Notes under the pieces: model-generated
Databases searched by the model: none
What the model saw: only the letters and a program-made list of their open reading frames with translations
What the model was told of the DNA's origin: nothing
Shown: piece by piece, positions 16,014 to 24,855 of the stretch
Layout: each line of letters opens with the position of its first letter
How positions within the stretch are numbered: the first letter of the stretch is position 1
Origin: Acinetobacter sp. ANC 3781
Lineage (GTDB): Bacteria; Pseudomonadota; Gammaproteobacteria; Pseudomonadales; Moraxellaceae
Reading direction: 5' to 3'
Assembly (NCBI RefSeq): GCF_004331285.1
Contig: NZ_SJOH01000026.1
Location: 1 to 39,368, forward strand
DNA: 39,368 nt
Position numbers and translations under genes: made by a program

Positions 16014-17468
16014 ATGAATGCCTTAGAAAAAGCTTTGCTGGTTAAAGAATTACATCATTTGCTAAATGATTTGGAACATGGTTCTTTATCTTTTTTTGAA
16101 ATTGCAAAATCAAAATCGCGTTTAATCGAAATTTTTCGTTTATGTGATGAACCCATTTTTAAAAAACAACTTTTAAAATTTAAGTCTCAAACTCAACCTG
16201 AGCAAGCCGCAACAGATTTTGCGAATCAAACGTTATTTAAACTTTCTTATCGTGGTTTTTTTCAACAAGATCATGATTTGCAACAAGCACTTTACCAAAA
16301 TGCTGAATCAGGTTGGGCCATTTTGTACCGCCCTGCACAAGGTTGGCAAATGTGGTTAATTCCAGCCTCAAACCGCAGCGCATTGACAAGTGCCTGGGGA
16401 AATCTAGATGATATTTATCGGTGGATGCTAGAACAGCAACAACGCTATAGCTGCCTGAAAACTGACGATAAGTTAAAACAAAAACTGGGCATGTTAGAAC
16501 AACCCATTACCCTTGCTTCAGCCAAACCCGAAACAAATTTGAGTCCGGATACACCTGCAATACAGCAACAAAATCAGGTCTATAATTCAAGTTTGCTTGA
16601 ACCCAAAGTTGATATCATTCCTGCTTCCGACCATGTAAACCGCATCGCTTCAGAAGTGCAGCAAACGAATACGCAAGGTATTAATGAACTGCCCCCTATA
16701 TCAGAGGATAATCCGCAGGCAATTCCTGCAATAACAAATCAAAAATCAATCAGTAAGGATTTCCCCCAAACTGTAGAACTAGCCTCGTATATTGCGCGTC
16801 TTCAACCTCTTCATGAAAAAATTGCTGCAGAAGCGGTATATGGTTTAGAAGTCCCAAGTCTTCCAGAAATTTCTCAATATGTTGATTTACTCATCCATGC
16901 TTCAGATTTAGAAAACTGGCAAGAACGTCCGATTTATCTGGCTGAACAAATCGATTCGCAGAATTGTTTTAGGAAATATTTAGTGTTGTTCGGCGTTGAA
17001 AATCAAATCCAAACGGTTCATGTAATGCATAGATTTACTGAACCATACCAACACCGTATCGCTGCGATTAAAGAAATTTCCTGGGAAGACCTTGCAGAAA
17101 CCTTTACCGGTTTCGAGGCGCTATTTTATAGCTATACACAAAAAGCAGCTTTAATTTGGAAAAATGAAAACTATCTTCCGTTTATTCCTGCACAACTTTT
17201 CCAAACACAAAAGTTTATTCAATTTGAGGAAAGTCCTGCTGACTTTAAGACACCGCTACTCTTACTAAAAGAGCGGCAAAAAATTCGGGTGATTCATGGG
17301 CAAAACCGTTTAAATCTGTCACGAACTGAATCTGCTTATCCTTATTTTTTATTAGAACGTCACCACGGTGTAAGCTGGCAATTGATTCAGAATATTATTA
17401 ACCAAATGAAATCTCCAATCGACTGTTATCAATTATATGAGGCAATTCAAAAACATATTTCGGATTAA
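16014..17468 (+). CDS. Unrecognised 484-aa protein with possible ParB/Srx-like C-terminal motif
   Basis: 484 aa, no signal peptide, not recognised as a known family. Three parts are visible: an N-terminal helical/mixed domain (about 1-150) with Trp/Tyr-rich GWAILYRPAQGWQMW; a low-complexity Gln/Pro/Ser-rich linker (about 160-255); and a C-terminal domain (about 260-484). In the last part, PLLLLKERQKIRVIHGQNRL (414-433) resembles the strand-turn-strand with conserved GxxR seen in ParB-like nuclease and sulfiredoxin-fold domains (xVxdGxhRl). This is a short motif match only. The gene starts 10 bp after the 59-aa gene and is followed 84 bp later by an outer-membrane protein gene, so the three may be one operon. 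Confidence 0.72.
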   Translation: MNALEKALLVKELHHLLNDLEHGSLSFFEIAKSKSRLIEIFRLCDEPIFKKQLLKFKSQTQPEQAATDFANQTLFKLSYRGFFQQDHDLQQALYQNAESGWAILYRPAQGWQMWLIPASNRSALTSAWGNLDDIYRWMLEQQQRYSCLKTDDKLKQKLGMLEQPITLASAKPETNLSPDTPAIQQQNQVYNSSLLEPKVDIIPASDHVNRIASEVQQTNTQGINELPPISEDNPQAIPAITNQKSISKDFPQTVELASYIARLQPLHEKIAAEAVYGLEVPSLPEISQYVDLLIHASDLENWQERPIYLAEQIDSQNCFRKYLVLFGVENQIQTVHVMHRFTEPYQHRIAAIKEISWEDLAETFTGFEALFYSYTQKAALIWKNENYLPFIPAQLFQTQKFIQFEESPADFKTPLLLLKERQKIRVIHGQNRLNLSRTESAYPYFLLERHHGVSWQLIQNIINQMKSPIDCYQLYEAIQKHISD

Positions 17469-17552
17469 GTTTTATTTTTTTGTAGCCAAAGCTTGCTTTT
17501 TTATCGCAATTTTTACAAGACTATCGAATAACCAGAATCTAAGAGCAAGGAT

Positions 17553-18677
17553 ATGCCCCAAAAGAAAATAATTTTATCAAAATCCCTGTTATTTATACTG
17601 TTATCTGGGATCATGAGTGCTTCAAATGGATCGGAGAACTCAGAAAAAAGTACTGACTTACCCACGAGTTCAATTTCGACTCAGGATGAAGATCATAGTT
17701 TGCTGTATCAAATTCCAAGTTGGGTTGATGCGCTGCCAACATTTTTGCCACAGCAGTCAAATGAGCCTATTGTTCCTCCCACCTTACAAACTGCCGATCG
17801 AACTTGGTTAGACCGCAACCAGCTTAAAGTTCGCGACTGGGCAGATCATACTTCGCATAAAATTGATAATTGGTTTGGCGAAACAGATCCAGAAAAACCC
17901 GCATCTGCGACCTTACGTGTGATCGTGGACAACAGCTGGAATAAACATGATGGTTATGAAATTAAACCGCGTATTCGAGGCAAAATTAAACTTCCCACTT
18001 TAGAGCGCAAACTCAGCTTAGTCTTTGGTGATGACTCCCTAGACAATGAGCTGGATAATAATGTGGCCATTACCAATGAAAATCCAGGTAATAGCACCGA
18101 TAAAACCTTAGATCGGCAACGTACCCGTGAAAATAACAGTTCTTTTGCATTTCGCTGGTCAGATTTTTCTAAGCGCCTGCCTTTTGAAACTGATGTAGAT
18201 TTAGGTCTTCGTTCAGGAGATGATGTTTATTTGCGGCTAAAAGCCTCGAAAGATTGGCAACTGGAAAATGATTTCACCTTTCATGCTGAGCAAATTTATC
18301 GCTATGGTATTGATAGCAAAAATTATTTAAGAACAAACCTTGAGCTTACCCATGCCCGTCCAAATGAAGCCATTCTTTCCAATCAGCTCAATCTTACCTA
18401 TGCCGATGATCAAGATGATGACCTGACCTGGGATAACAACCTGTTTAGACAGCATCAGTTTTTTCATGAAAATACCTTTAGTTATGGTATCTATACCGGC
18501 GGTTTTTTAAACAATAATGACTTGCGTTTAAATAGCTGGGGGCCCTTCGTTTCATGGCGACAACCCTTATGGCGTGAATGGTTCTATGTGCAAGGTAATT
18601 TAAACTATCTTAATAATCATCGAGATGATCGCAGTCATTTCATTGGTGCATCGGTGCGTTTAGAAGCATTGTTTTAA
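17553..18677 (+). CDS. Predicted outer-membrane beta-barrel protein, unknown
   Basis: 374 aa. N-terminal signal peptide (basic PQKKK-type start, hydrophobic core about 10-22). A polar, Pro-rich region follows (about 25-120). From about 125 to the end there are alternating-residue strands with aromatic girdles (for example LRVIVDNSWN, RIRGKIKLP, WREWFYVQGNLNYL) and a C-terminal Phe on an amphipathic strand (HFIGASVRLEALF), the classic BAM-recognised end. No family is recognised. It probably belongs with the two preceding genes and is terminated together with htpG by the convergent hairpin. Confidence 0.78.
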   Translation: MPQKKIILSKSLLFILLSGIMSASNGSENSEKSTDLPTSSISTQDEDHSLLYQIPSWVDALPTFLPQQSNEPIVPPTLQTADRTWLDRNQLKVRDWADHTSHKIDNWFGETDPEKPASATLRVIVDNSWNKHDGYEIKPRIRGKIKLPTLERKLSLVFGDDSLDNELDNNVAITNENPGNSTDKTLDRQRTRENNSSFAFRWSDFSKRLPFETDVDLGLRSGDDVYLRLKASKDWQLENDFTFHAEQIYRYGIDSKNYLRTNLELTHARPNEAILSNQLNLTYADDQDDDLTWDNNLFRQHQFFHENTFSYGIYTGGFLNNNDLRLNSWGPFVSWRQPLWREWFYVQGNLNYLNNHRDDRSHFIGASVRLEALF

Positions 18678-18725
18678 TTAGGCTTAAGCAGGTTTATTTA
18701 CTTACCCTTCAGATAATTTTCAATA

Positions 18726-18752
18726 AAAAAACCTCCCTAAGGAGGTTTTTTT
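18726..18752. terminator. Bidirectional terminator between the OMP gene and htpG
   Basis: Stem AAAAAACCTCC / GGAGGTTTTTT with loop CTAA, A and T runs on both sides. It is a relative of the hairpins at 4519 and 5571. Confidence 0.92.
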
Positions 18753-18768
18753 ATTTTCTAGAATAGAC

Positions 18769-20688
18769 TTATTTCAACAATAAACTATTAATACGTTTTA
18801 CATATTCAGCTGGGTCATCAGGTAATCCCCCTTCTGCAATTACGGCCTGATCAAAGATCACATTGGCCAAATCATCAAACTGGTTCGATTCCTCCAGTTT
18901 TTTTACTAAAGGATGTTCAGGATTAATTTCCAGAATCGGTTTGCTTTCCGGAATAGTCTGGCCTGCCTGTTTCAACATACGAATCAATTGCGGAGAAAGC
19001 TCTCCTTCACCCGTCACCAAACATGCAGGAGAATCAACCAAACGCGTAGTTACACGGACTTCTTTGGTTTTGGCTTTGAGTGAGTCTGAAAGTTTATCTA
19101 TAACAGGTTTAAACTGTTCAGCAGCAGCTTCTAACGCCTTCTTCTCCTCAGCATCTTGCAAGTCGCCCAAGTCCACTGCACCCTTAGATACATTTTGCAT
19201 AGGCGTACCATCAAATTCATTGACGAATTCCATCGCCCATTCATCGACACGATCTGCCATTAATAGCACTTCGATGCCTTTTTTCTTGAACAGTTCCAAT
19301 TGTGGCGAGTTTTTCGCAGCAGTTAAACTGTCCGCAGTGACATAATAAATCGCTTTCTGGCCATCCTTCATGCGGGCTTTATAATCTGCCAATGAAGTTG
19401 AAATCTCATCATTGGTTGAGGTCGAGAAGCGTAATAGTTTTAAAATACGTTCACGGTTACCAAAATCTTCACCCAAACCTTCTTTAATCACTGAACCAAA
19501 TTCAGCATAGAATTGTTTGAATTTCTCCTGATCTTTTTCATCTTCCGACTTCGCCAAACTATCTAGCATAGTCAAGATACGGCGAGTATTACCTTCACGA
19601 ATGGTTTTCACATCACGGCTTTCTTGTAGCAGTTCACGGCTAACATTCAGCGGAAGATCAGCACTGTCCACCACCCCCTGAACAAAACGCAAATAATTTG
19701 GAATCAGGTTATCCGCTTCATCCATAATGAAAACGCGTTTTACATACAGTTTAATACCTGCTTTGGCTTCACGGGTGAAAATATTGTTTGCTGCTTTACT
19801 CGGTATATAAAGTAACTGCGTATATTCAGTGCTACCTTCAACTCGATTGTGCGCCCACGCCAAAGGTGCTTCAAAGTCATGGCTTAAGTTCTTATAAAAC
19901 TCTGTATATTGCTCGTCAGTGATCTCATTCTTATTTCGAGTCCAAAGGGCACTGGCAGAGTTAATCGCTTCCCATTCATCCGTTTTGACCATTTGACCTG
20001 GTTTAGCTTCTTCACCTTCAACCGTTTCTTCTTGCTGCCAAATTTCTTTTTGCATTTCAATTGGCAAACTGATGTGGTCAGAATATTTATTGATGATTTG
20101 CTTAACTTTATAAGATTCTAAATACTCAAGCGCATTGTCACGCAAATGTAAAATGATATCTGTTCCACGTGAAGCCTTGGTGATTTGTTCAACTTCAAAA
20201 TCCCCTGTACCGGTACTGATCCATCGTACTCCTTCAGCAGTATCGGCAGCAGCATGACGTGATTCAACAGTAATTTTTTCGGCCACAATAAAACCGGAAT
20301 AGAAACCGACCCCAAACTGGCCAATCAATTGCGCATCGGCTTTTTGGTCACCCGACAGTCTAGACATAAAGTCTTTGGTGCCTGATTTGGCAATGGTTCC
20401 TAAGTTATCAATGGCTTCTTGTTCAGTTAAACCAATACCGTTGTCTGAAATGGTGATGGTTTTATTGTCTTTATCTAGACTGACACGAACATGCAGTTCC
20501 GGATCATTTTCATAATATTCAGGATGGTTAATCCCTTCAAAACGCAACTTATCACAGGCATCAGACGCATTCGAAATCAGTTCGCGTAAGAAAATATCAG
20601 GATTTGAATAAAGTGAATGTGTCACCAAATGGAGAAGTTGGGCTACTTCTGCCTGAAAACTATGTTTTTGTGTACTTTGTTCGCTCAT
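18769..20688 (-). CDS. htpG: Chaperone HtpG (bacterial Hsp90)
   Basis: 639 aa cytosolic ATP-dependent chaperone dimer. The GHKL ATPase domain shows E36 and N40 in [12 protein letters not shown]82 in [14 protein letters not shown] (97-104) and the lid-following [11 protein letters not shown]. The middle domain carries [10 protein letters not shown] and the catalytic arginine region [10 protein letters not shown]. The C-terminal dimerisation domain ends with NSLLLK. Length is slightly above E. coli's 624. The start is ATG with AAGGAG 6 nt upstream. Upstream are a sigma-32-like promoter and an inverted repeat over the ribosome site (separate entries). Confidence 0.97.
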   Translation of the reverse strand: MSEQSTQKHSFQAEVAQLLHLVTHSLYSNPDIFLRELISNASDACDKLRFEGINHPEYYENDPELHVRVSLDKDNKTITISDNGIGLTEQEAIDNLGTIAKSGTKDFMSRLSGDQKADAQLIGQFGVGFYSGFIVAEKITVESRHAAADTAEGVRWISTGTGDFEVEQITKASRGTDIILHLRDNALEYLESYKVKQIINKYSDHISLPIEMQKEIWQQEETVEGEEAKPGQMVKTDEWEAINSASALWTRNKNEITDEQYTEFYKNLSHDFEAPLAWAHNRVEGSTEYTQLLYIPSKAANNIFTREAKAGIKLYVKRVFIMDEADNLIPNYLRFVQGVVDSADLPLNVSRELLQESRDVKTIREGNTRRILTMLDSLAKSEDEKDQEKFKQFYAEFGSVIKEGLGEDFGNRERILKLLRFSTSTNDEISTSLADYKARMKDGQKAIYYVTADSLTAAKNSPQLELFKKKGIEVLLMADRVDEWAMEFVNEFDGTPMQNVSKGAVDLGDLQDAEEKKALEAAAEQFKPVIDKLSDSLKAKTKEVRVTTRLVDSPACLVTGEGELSPQLIRMLKQAGQTIPESKPILEINPEHPLVKKLEESNQFDDLANVIFDQAVIAEGGLPDDPAEYVKRINSLLLK

Positions 20689-20689
20689 C

Positions 20690-20747
20690 AGTCACTCCTT
20701 AAATTCATCAAACACTTTTTATTGAATGCTTAATGAATGGAGTGACT
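20690..20747 (-). repeat. Inverted repeat covering the htpG Shine-Dalgarno
   Basis: AGTCACTCC (20690-20698 on +) and GGAGTGACT (20739-20747 on +) are perfect 9-bp complements separated by 40 nt. In the mRNA the downstream arm is the ribosome-binding site itself (AAGGAGTGACTG-ATG). The upstream arm overlaps the sigma-32 -10 box, so only transcripts starting further upstream could fold. Confidence 0.6.
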
Positions 20748-20761
20748 TAAGAAATTTTCAA
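20735..20761 (-). promoter_or_regulatory. Sigma-32-like heat-shock promoter of htpG
   Basis: Reverse strand: TTGAAA (20756-20761), 13-bp spacer, CTCCATTC (20735-20742). The E. coli sigma-32 consensus is about CTTGAAA-N(11-16)-CCCCATNT; the -10 box differs at one of its first six positions. It is located about 47 bp before the htpG ATG, as expected for a heat-shock gene. Confidence 0.6.
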
Positions 20762-20781
20762 TAGTAAATAATAAATTTTTC

Positions 20782-21126
20782 TTAAAATGGACCCTGTCTA
20801 TAAACACGATCCATATACATATCCAGTTTTTGTTGACGCATTTTATATACTTCAATAAGACAATTACGAGAATTGCCACATTGATCGCGTAATTGTAACC
20901 ACTTCACCTGTTCATCCTGAATAACGCCACGTGTTCCCATAGGAACCAGACGCTTAATAATATTATAGGTAGTTGCCATTTTTACATCGGCATCATTTAC
21001 AGCCCGATGCTCACAAATAGCTTGCTCTGTCTGTGTTCGGGCATGATCACAATTGAAACTCGCGGCATAAACAGATCCACTGAATAGGCTAAAAAAGACC
21101 ATACTGTAGCAGTTGAATAATTTCAT
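20782..21126 (-). CDS. LprI-type (DUF1311) secreted protein
   Basis: 114 aa from the ATG at 21124-21126, which has AGAGAAG upstream and gives a proper signal peptide (MKLFNCYSMVFFSLFSGSVYA). A 20-residue upstream in-frame extension would bury the signal and is rejected. The mature part carries the LprI/DUF1311 pattern: SFNCDHARTQTEQAIC near its start, then QVKWLQLRDQCG and NCLIEVYKMRQQKL, with four cysteines able to form two disulfides. LprI of Mycobacterium inhibits lysozyme; for most members the role is unproven. It follows the OmpW gene on the same strand, but a terminator separates them. Confidence 0.8.
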   Translation of the reverse strand: MKLFNCYSMVFFSLFSGSVYAASFNCDHARTQTEQAICEHRAVNDADVKMATTYNIIKRLVPMGTRGVIQDEQVKWLQLRDQCGNSRNCLIEVYKMRQQKLDMYMDRVYRQGPF

Positions 21127-21237
21127 GATTTGTTCTTCTCTTTTTAGCTTATTTTCTATCATCAACTTAAACAAAATTTTGCTCATTAAACAGTGTCAAT
21201 GTGCTCAATCTATGTGATTTATTGTAAGTTTTTCATT

Positions 21238-21266
21238 AAAAAACCTCATCTATAAAGATGAGGTTT
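21238..21266 (-). terminator. Rho-independent terminator of the OmpW-family gene
   Basis: 11-bp stem AAACCTCATCT / AGATGAGGTTT (21241-21251 and 21256-21266), loop ATAA. On the reverse strand it is followed by a run of T. Confidence 0.9.
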
Positions 21267-21291
21267 ATTGACGCTGATTTTTATTTTTATC

Positions 21292-21954
21292 TTAGAATTT
21301 GTAGCTATAACCGAGTGTATAAACCCAAGGATTCACTTCTAAATCACCCAGTTTAACTTTAGTGCCATCAGCAGTTTTTGCATTCAATTCGGTTTCTACC
21401 GCTGCATAACGTACGTCCGCAAAAACACCCCAATTTTTTGCATCAGCAGGTTGGAAGTTAAAACCGACTTGTCCGGCAACACCATAAGCGACCTCTGCTT
21501 CTAACTTTTCAGCACCAGTTAGCGCTTGAGCGTCTGCAGATAATTTTTCACCCCAAGGAATAACCACTGTCGCACCAAGACCTACATAGGGTGTAAAACC
21601 GGTAGAATTTTTAAAATTATATTTTGCAGTAAGGGTTGGAGGCAAATGTTTAAAGCTGGCCACTTCCCCTAAACCTTCTAGTTCCACATCATGTTTAAAA
21701 GGTGCAGCTAAAAGTAATTCAACAGAAATCGGCGAGTTATCGAAGAAATACTCTACAGAAGGAGTAAAGTTAATTTCATTACTAATTTCAGATTTTAATG
21801 CAGCTGAACCACCTGCCGCTAAAGGTACATTTAAAGTACCGTTATCATCATTTTGTGGTGCCAAAGCAGAAGCACCTAATTTCACCTGCCAATCACCTGC
21901 CATCGCTGAAGCAGACATCCCCAATAATGCAATAAAAGCAGTTTGCTTTAACAT
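21292..21954 (-). CDS. OmpW family outer-membrane protein
   Basis: 220 aa, the usual length of the 8-stranded OmpW barrel. Signal peptide MLKQTAFIALLGMSASAMA, then GDWQVKLGASALAPQND, FTPSVEYFFDNSPISVELLLAAPFKHD and the family-typical HLPPTLTAKYNF followed by FTPYVGLGA. It ends in an amphipathic strand with C-terminal Phe (VYTLGYSYKF). OmpW proteins form narrow hydrophobic channels; small hydrophobic or cationic compounds are proposed substrates. Start ATG with GGGGT upstream. Acinetobacter carries several OmpW paralogues, so the exact orthologue is not named. Confidence 0.9.
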   Translation of the reverse strand: MLKQTAFIALLGMSASAMAGDWQVKLGASALAPQNDDNGTLNVPLAAGGSAALKSEISNEINFTPSVEYFFDNSPISVELLLAAPFKHDVELEGLGEVASFKHLPPTLTAKYNFKNSTGFTPYVGLGATVVIPWGEKLSADAQALTGAEKLEAEVAYGVAGQVGFNFQPADAKNWGVFADVRYAAVETELNAKTADGTKVKLGDLEVNPWVYTLGYSYKF

Positions 21955-22272
21955 TTTAAATACCCCATGGAAGAATAATAATAGTAAAAATAAAATATTA
22001 ATTAATAATAAACACGAGACAAATTAATATGCAATAGCGATTAATTAATAATAATTATGTTTATTTTTAAGCAATTGATAATATTAAATATTTATTTTAA
22101 ATAGACTAAATTGGTTGGTTTTAAAACCAACCAAGTTAATCAGTTTTTATTATTATATTCCGAGTATATTAATCAGATTTATTATATTAAGTATTTAAAA
22201 GATCTATTTTAAATACATCTATTAATATAATACATAAAATAAATTCAAACTAAATAAAAATATGCGTTTGAA
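21955..22272. other. AT-rich spacer with a 24-bp perfect palindrome
   Basis: 318 bp without a gene between two same-strand genes. It holds a perfect palindrome, TTGGTTGGTTTT followed by its complement (22111-22134), and several ATTAATTAATAAT repeats (about 21997-22055). On the reverse strand the palindrome is followed only by a short T-rich stretch, so it may be the antiporter gene's terminator 139 bp after its stop, or an operator. Confidence 0.5.
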
Positions 22273-23640
22273 TTAAAGAACCATTGCAGCAATCCATCCA
22301 AATACCATTAAAGGGATATTAAAATGGATAAAGGTAGGAACCACACTGTCTTTCATATGGTCATGCTGACCATCCATGTTTAAACCTGAAGTTGGACCTA
22401 AAGTCGAATCCGAGGCTGGAGATCCGGCATCGCCCAAAGCGGCTGCAGTACCAATCAAGGCAATGGTCGCGGCAGGACTAAAACCGAACTGGATACATAA
22501 AGGCACATAGATAATGGCTAAAATTGGCACCGTAGAGAATGATGAACCAATCCCTAAAGTAATCAGCAAACCCACCAGCAACATTAAAAACGCAGCCAAA
22601 CCTTTACTGTTACCAATCCACTCAACAGATGCATTGACCAAAGCAGGAACTTGATTGGTGGCTTCAATGACAGATGCAAAACCTTGTGCGGCAATCATGA
22701 TAAAACCGACCAATGCCATCATTCGCATACCGGTAATAATCACATCGTCCGCTTCTTTCCACTTAAAAATACCCGCGCAGCTTAAAATCGCCACACCCAC
22801 CAAACCGGCAAGAATCATCGAATCTGAATAAAGCTGTACACTTAAGGTCGCAATGACTGCAAAAGCGGCCATAAACAAGGTGAATTTTGCAATTTGTGGT
22901 TTGGCATTTGCATCGCTAACGACATCGCCCGAAATGCTATGATGACTTGGCTCAAGCTTGATTTCTGTATAAATTCTTGGCTTGCGATAAGTAAAAAACA
23001 GCGCAACCAATAGACCCATAAACATGCCAAAAACGGGAATTGCCATTGCAGATGGAATTTGATCATAGCTGATTTCAAACCCGTATGGCTTACCAAAAGT
23101 ATTGATGTTTTGGCCCAGAATATCATTCAGGAAAATGGCGCCAAATCCGACCGGAACCAGCATATAAGTGGCACATAAACCAAAAGTCAATAAACAGGCC
23201 ACAGCACGGCGGTCTAACTTTAAATGGTTAAAGACACTTAACAAAGGTGGAATCAAAACCGGGATAAAAGCAATATGAACAGGAATCAGGTTTTGCGAAG
23301 ATACCGCGGCAGCAACAATCGTAAAGAAAATTAAAAATTTAACTTTATTTTGCGATCGAACATTGGCATCTCCTTTTAAGGTGGAAACCAGTTTGTAAGC
23401 CAGTAAATCAGGTAAACCGGAGCGTGCCAGAGCAAGCGCAAATGCACCTAAAACGCCATAGGCCAAGGCAATTTTAGCCCCGCCCCCTAGGCCATTATTA
23501 AATGCATCTAGCGTTCCTTGCAGGCCTAGACCGGCCAGCAAACCACCGGTAACAGCACCGATCACCAATGCAAATACCACAGGTACACGAGCTAATGAGA
23601 GTCCGAACATGACTCCGATAGCGGCAATAATTGCGAACAT
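22273..23640 (-). CDS. Na+/H+ antiporter family protein (NhaC-like)
   Basis: 455 aa inner-membrane protein with about 11-12 hydrophobic segments. Visible blocks: N-terminal LARVPVVFALVIGAVTGGLLAGLG, GLGGGAKIALAYGVLGAFALALARSG (51-76), SSQNLIPVHIAFIPVLIPPLL, LLTFGLCATYMLVPVGFGAIFLND, and a C-terminal TAAALGDAGSPASDSTLGPTSGLN typical of the Na_H_antiport families, ending NIPLMVFGWIAAMVL. It would exchange Na+ (or possibly an organic solute) for H+. No good Shine-Dalgarno is seen before the ATG. It is flanked by intergenic DNA without clear promoters. Confidence 0.83.
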   Translation of the reverse strand: MFAIIAAIGVMFGLSLARVPVVFALVIGAVTGGLLAGLGLQGTLDAFNNGLGGGAKIALAYGVLGAFALALARSGLPDLLAYKLVSTLKGDANVRSQNKVKFLIFFTIVAAAVSSQNLIPVHIAFIPVLIPPLLSVFNHLKLDRRAVACLLTFGLCATYMLVPVGFGAIFLNDILGQNINTFGKPYGFEISYDQIPSAMAIPVFGMFMGLLVALFFTYRKPRIYTEIKLEPSHHSISGDVVSDANAKPQIAKFTLFMAAFAVIATLSVQLYSDSMILAGLVGVAILSCAGIFKWKEADDVIITGMRMMALVGFIMIAAQGFASVIEATNQVPALVNASVEWIGNSKGLAAFLMLLVGLLITLGIGSSFSTVPILAIIYVPLCIQFGFSPAATIALIGTAAALGDAGSPASDSTLGPTSGLNMDGQHDHMKDSVVPTFIHFNIPLMVFGWIAAMVL

Positions 23641-23770
23641 AATTAATTGAGGAAAAGATGAAAAGTCGATATTTTATCAGATTCACTCTTTTGAAACTGT
23701 AAATTGATTGCTTTTATCCAGCATCAACTTTTTCATTTAAATTCATATAATTAATTACGAGAAAATAGAT

Positions 23771-24640
23771 TTAAATCTGTTGCAGTGCAAAGCTTCGGAT
23801 ATAATCTGCGACCAATTTGGGTTGGCTTAATATTGCCCAATGATTGGCATCAATATCTACACGCTGAAAATTTTCAGCCCATTTTGGCATTTCATCAATC
23901 AGTTCAGGACTGACAAAATTGTCTCGTTTCAGCACAATCGCCTGGACGGGACAAACTGCAAAACGCTGACGCGGCCGAGTTAAGCGTGGCAAAAAATTGG
24001 CACGATATAGCCCGATTCCATGTTTTCCATCTGATGCAATATGAGGATTTAAAGCTAAGTTTTTTTTGTGCTCTAACTTTTCCAGCATTTTGCCCCATTT
24101 TTCAGGAGTGAAGAAATTCCATACCGTAGGTGCCAGTAATGGCAGTTGAAATACTGCAATATACCAAGACTTGGTCAGTTGTTTAAAGAACCTACCCTTA
24201 TGCTGTTTAAATTGATTACGCATCCAAAATGCAGCATGGTCTAAACATGGGCCTGAAATCGTACTATAAGACAAAATTCGAGCTCTAAATTTAGCTTCGG
24301 TGACCGACTCCCAAGACTGGATAGAACCCCAGTCATGCGCTGCCAAATGAAAAGGGCGATCTTTTAATACAGCATTGACTACAGTTTCTAAATCTAAAGA
24401 CAACTGCTCTAAACGATAGTCACGAATACGTGCTGGAATCGAGGACTGGCCTGCTCCGCGTACATCATAAGTAACAATATAAAAATCTTGAATCAGTTCA
24501 TGAATAATCGGCTCCCACACTTCTTGATTATCAGGATAACCATGAACCAATACTAAAGCCGGGTTTTCATCGCTCCCCCATGTTTTTACATAAAGACGCT
24601 GTTGATCTTGGGTCGCTATCCATTGAGTTTTCGCTTGCAT
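23771..24640 (-). CDS. Alpha/beta hydrolase with an aspartate nucleophile
   Basis: 289 aa alpha/beta-hydrolase fold. Oxyanion-side motif HGYPDN (33-38), then YDVRGAGQS (58-66), nucleophile elbow AAHDWGS with Asp103 instead of Ser, and catalytic His267 in DANHWAI. An Asp nucleophile in HDWG is the hallmark of epoxide hydrolases and haloalkane dehalogenases, or of related domains found fused to SDR enzymes. A helical lid spans about 125-225. No signal peptide, so cytosolic. Start ATG with AAAGGA. Substrate cannot be called. Confidence 0.83.
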   Translation of the reverse strand: MQAKTQWIATQDQQRLYVKTWGSDENPALVLVHGYPDNQEVWEPIIHELIQDFYIVTYDVRGAGQSSIPARIRDYRLEQLSLDLETVVNAVLKDRPFHLAAHDWGSIQSWESVTEAKFRARILSYSTISGPCLDHAAFWMRNQFKQHKGRFFKQLTKSWYIAVFQLPLLAPTVWNFFTPEKWGKMLEKLEHKKNLALNPHIASDGKHGIGLYRANFLPRLTRPRQRFAVCPVQAIVLKRDNFVSPELIDEMPKWAENFQRVDIDANHWAILSQPKLVADYIRSFALQQI

Positions 24641-24855
24641 AATCCTTTCTCATTTTTTATTGATTATTTATCTTGACGATTGGGCAACCTGATCAATGCC
24701 CCAATTTTAGTTCTACTCTAGTATGGTCTGGGTAGCTATAAAAACAATTGACCCATATGCATCTTTTAAAAAAACTACAGACAATATCTGCAACCTTTAG
24801 ACCCATGATCAATCCCTATGTACTTTAGCGTGGCACAGGTATTAGATTGAAAAAA

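Noticed and set aside
18863..19345. 160-aa open frame antisense to htpG
   Set aside because: It lies wholly inside the clearly real htpG frame, is Ser-rich without a domain, and has no ribosome site.
20782..21186. Upstream start for the LprI-type gene (134 aa)
   Set aside because: The extra 20 residues are highly charged and would place the signal peptide inside the protein; the internal ATG at 21126 has a ribosome site.
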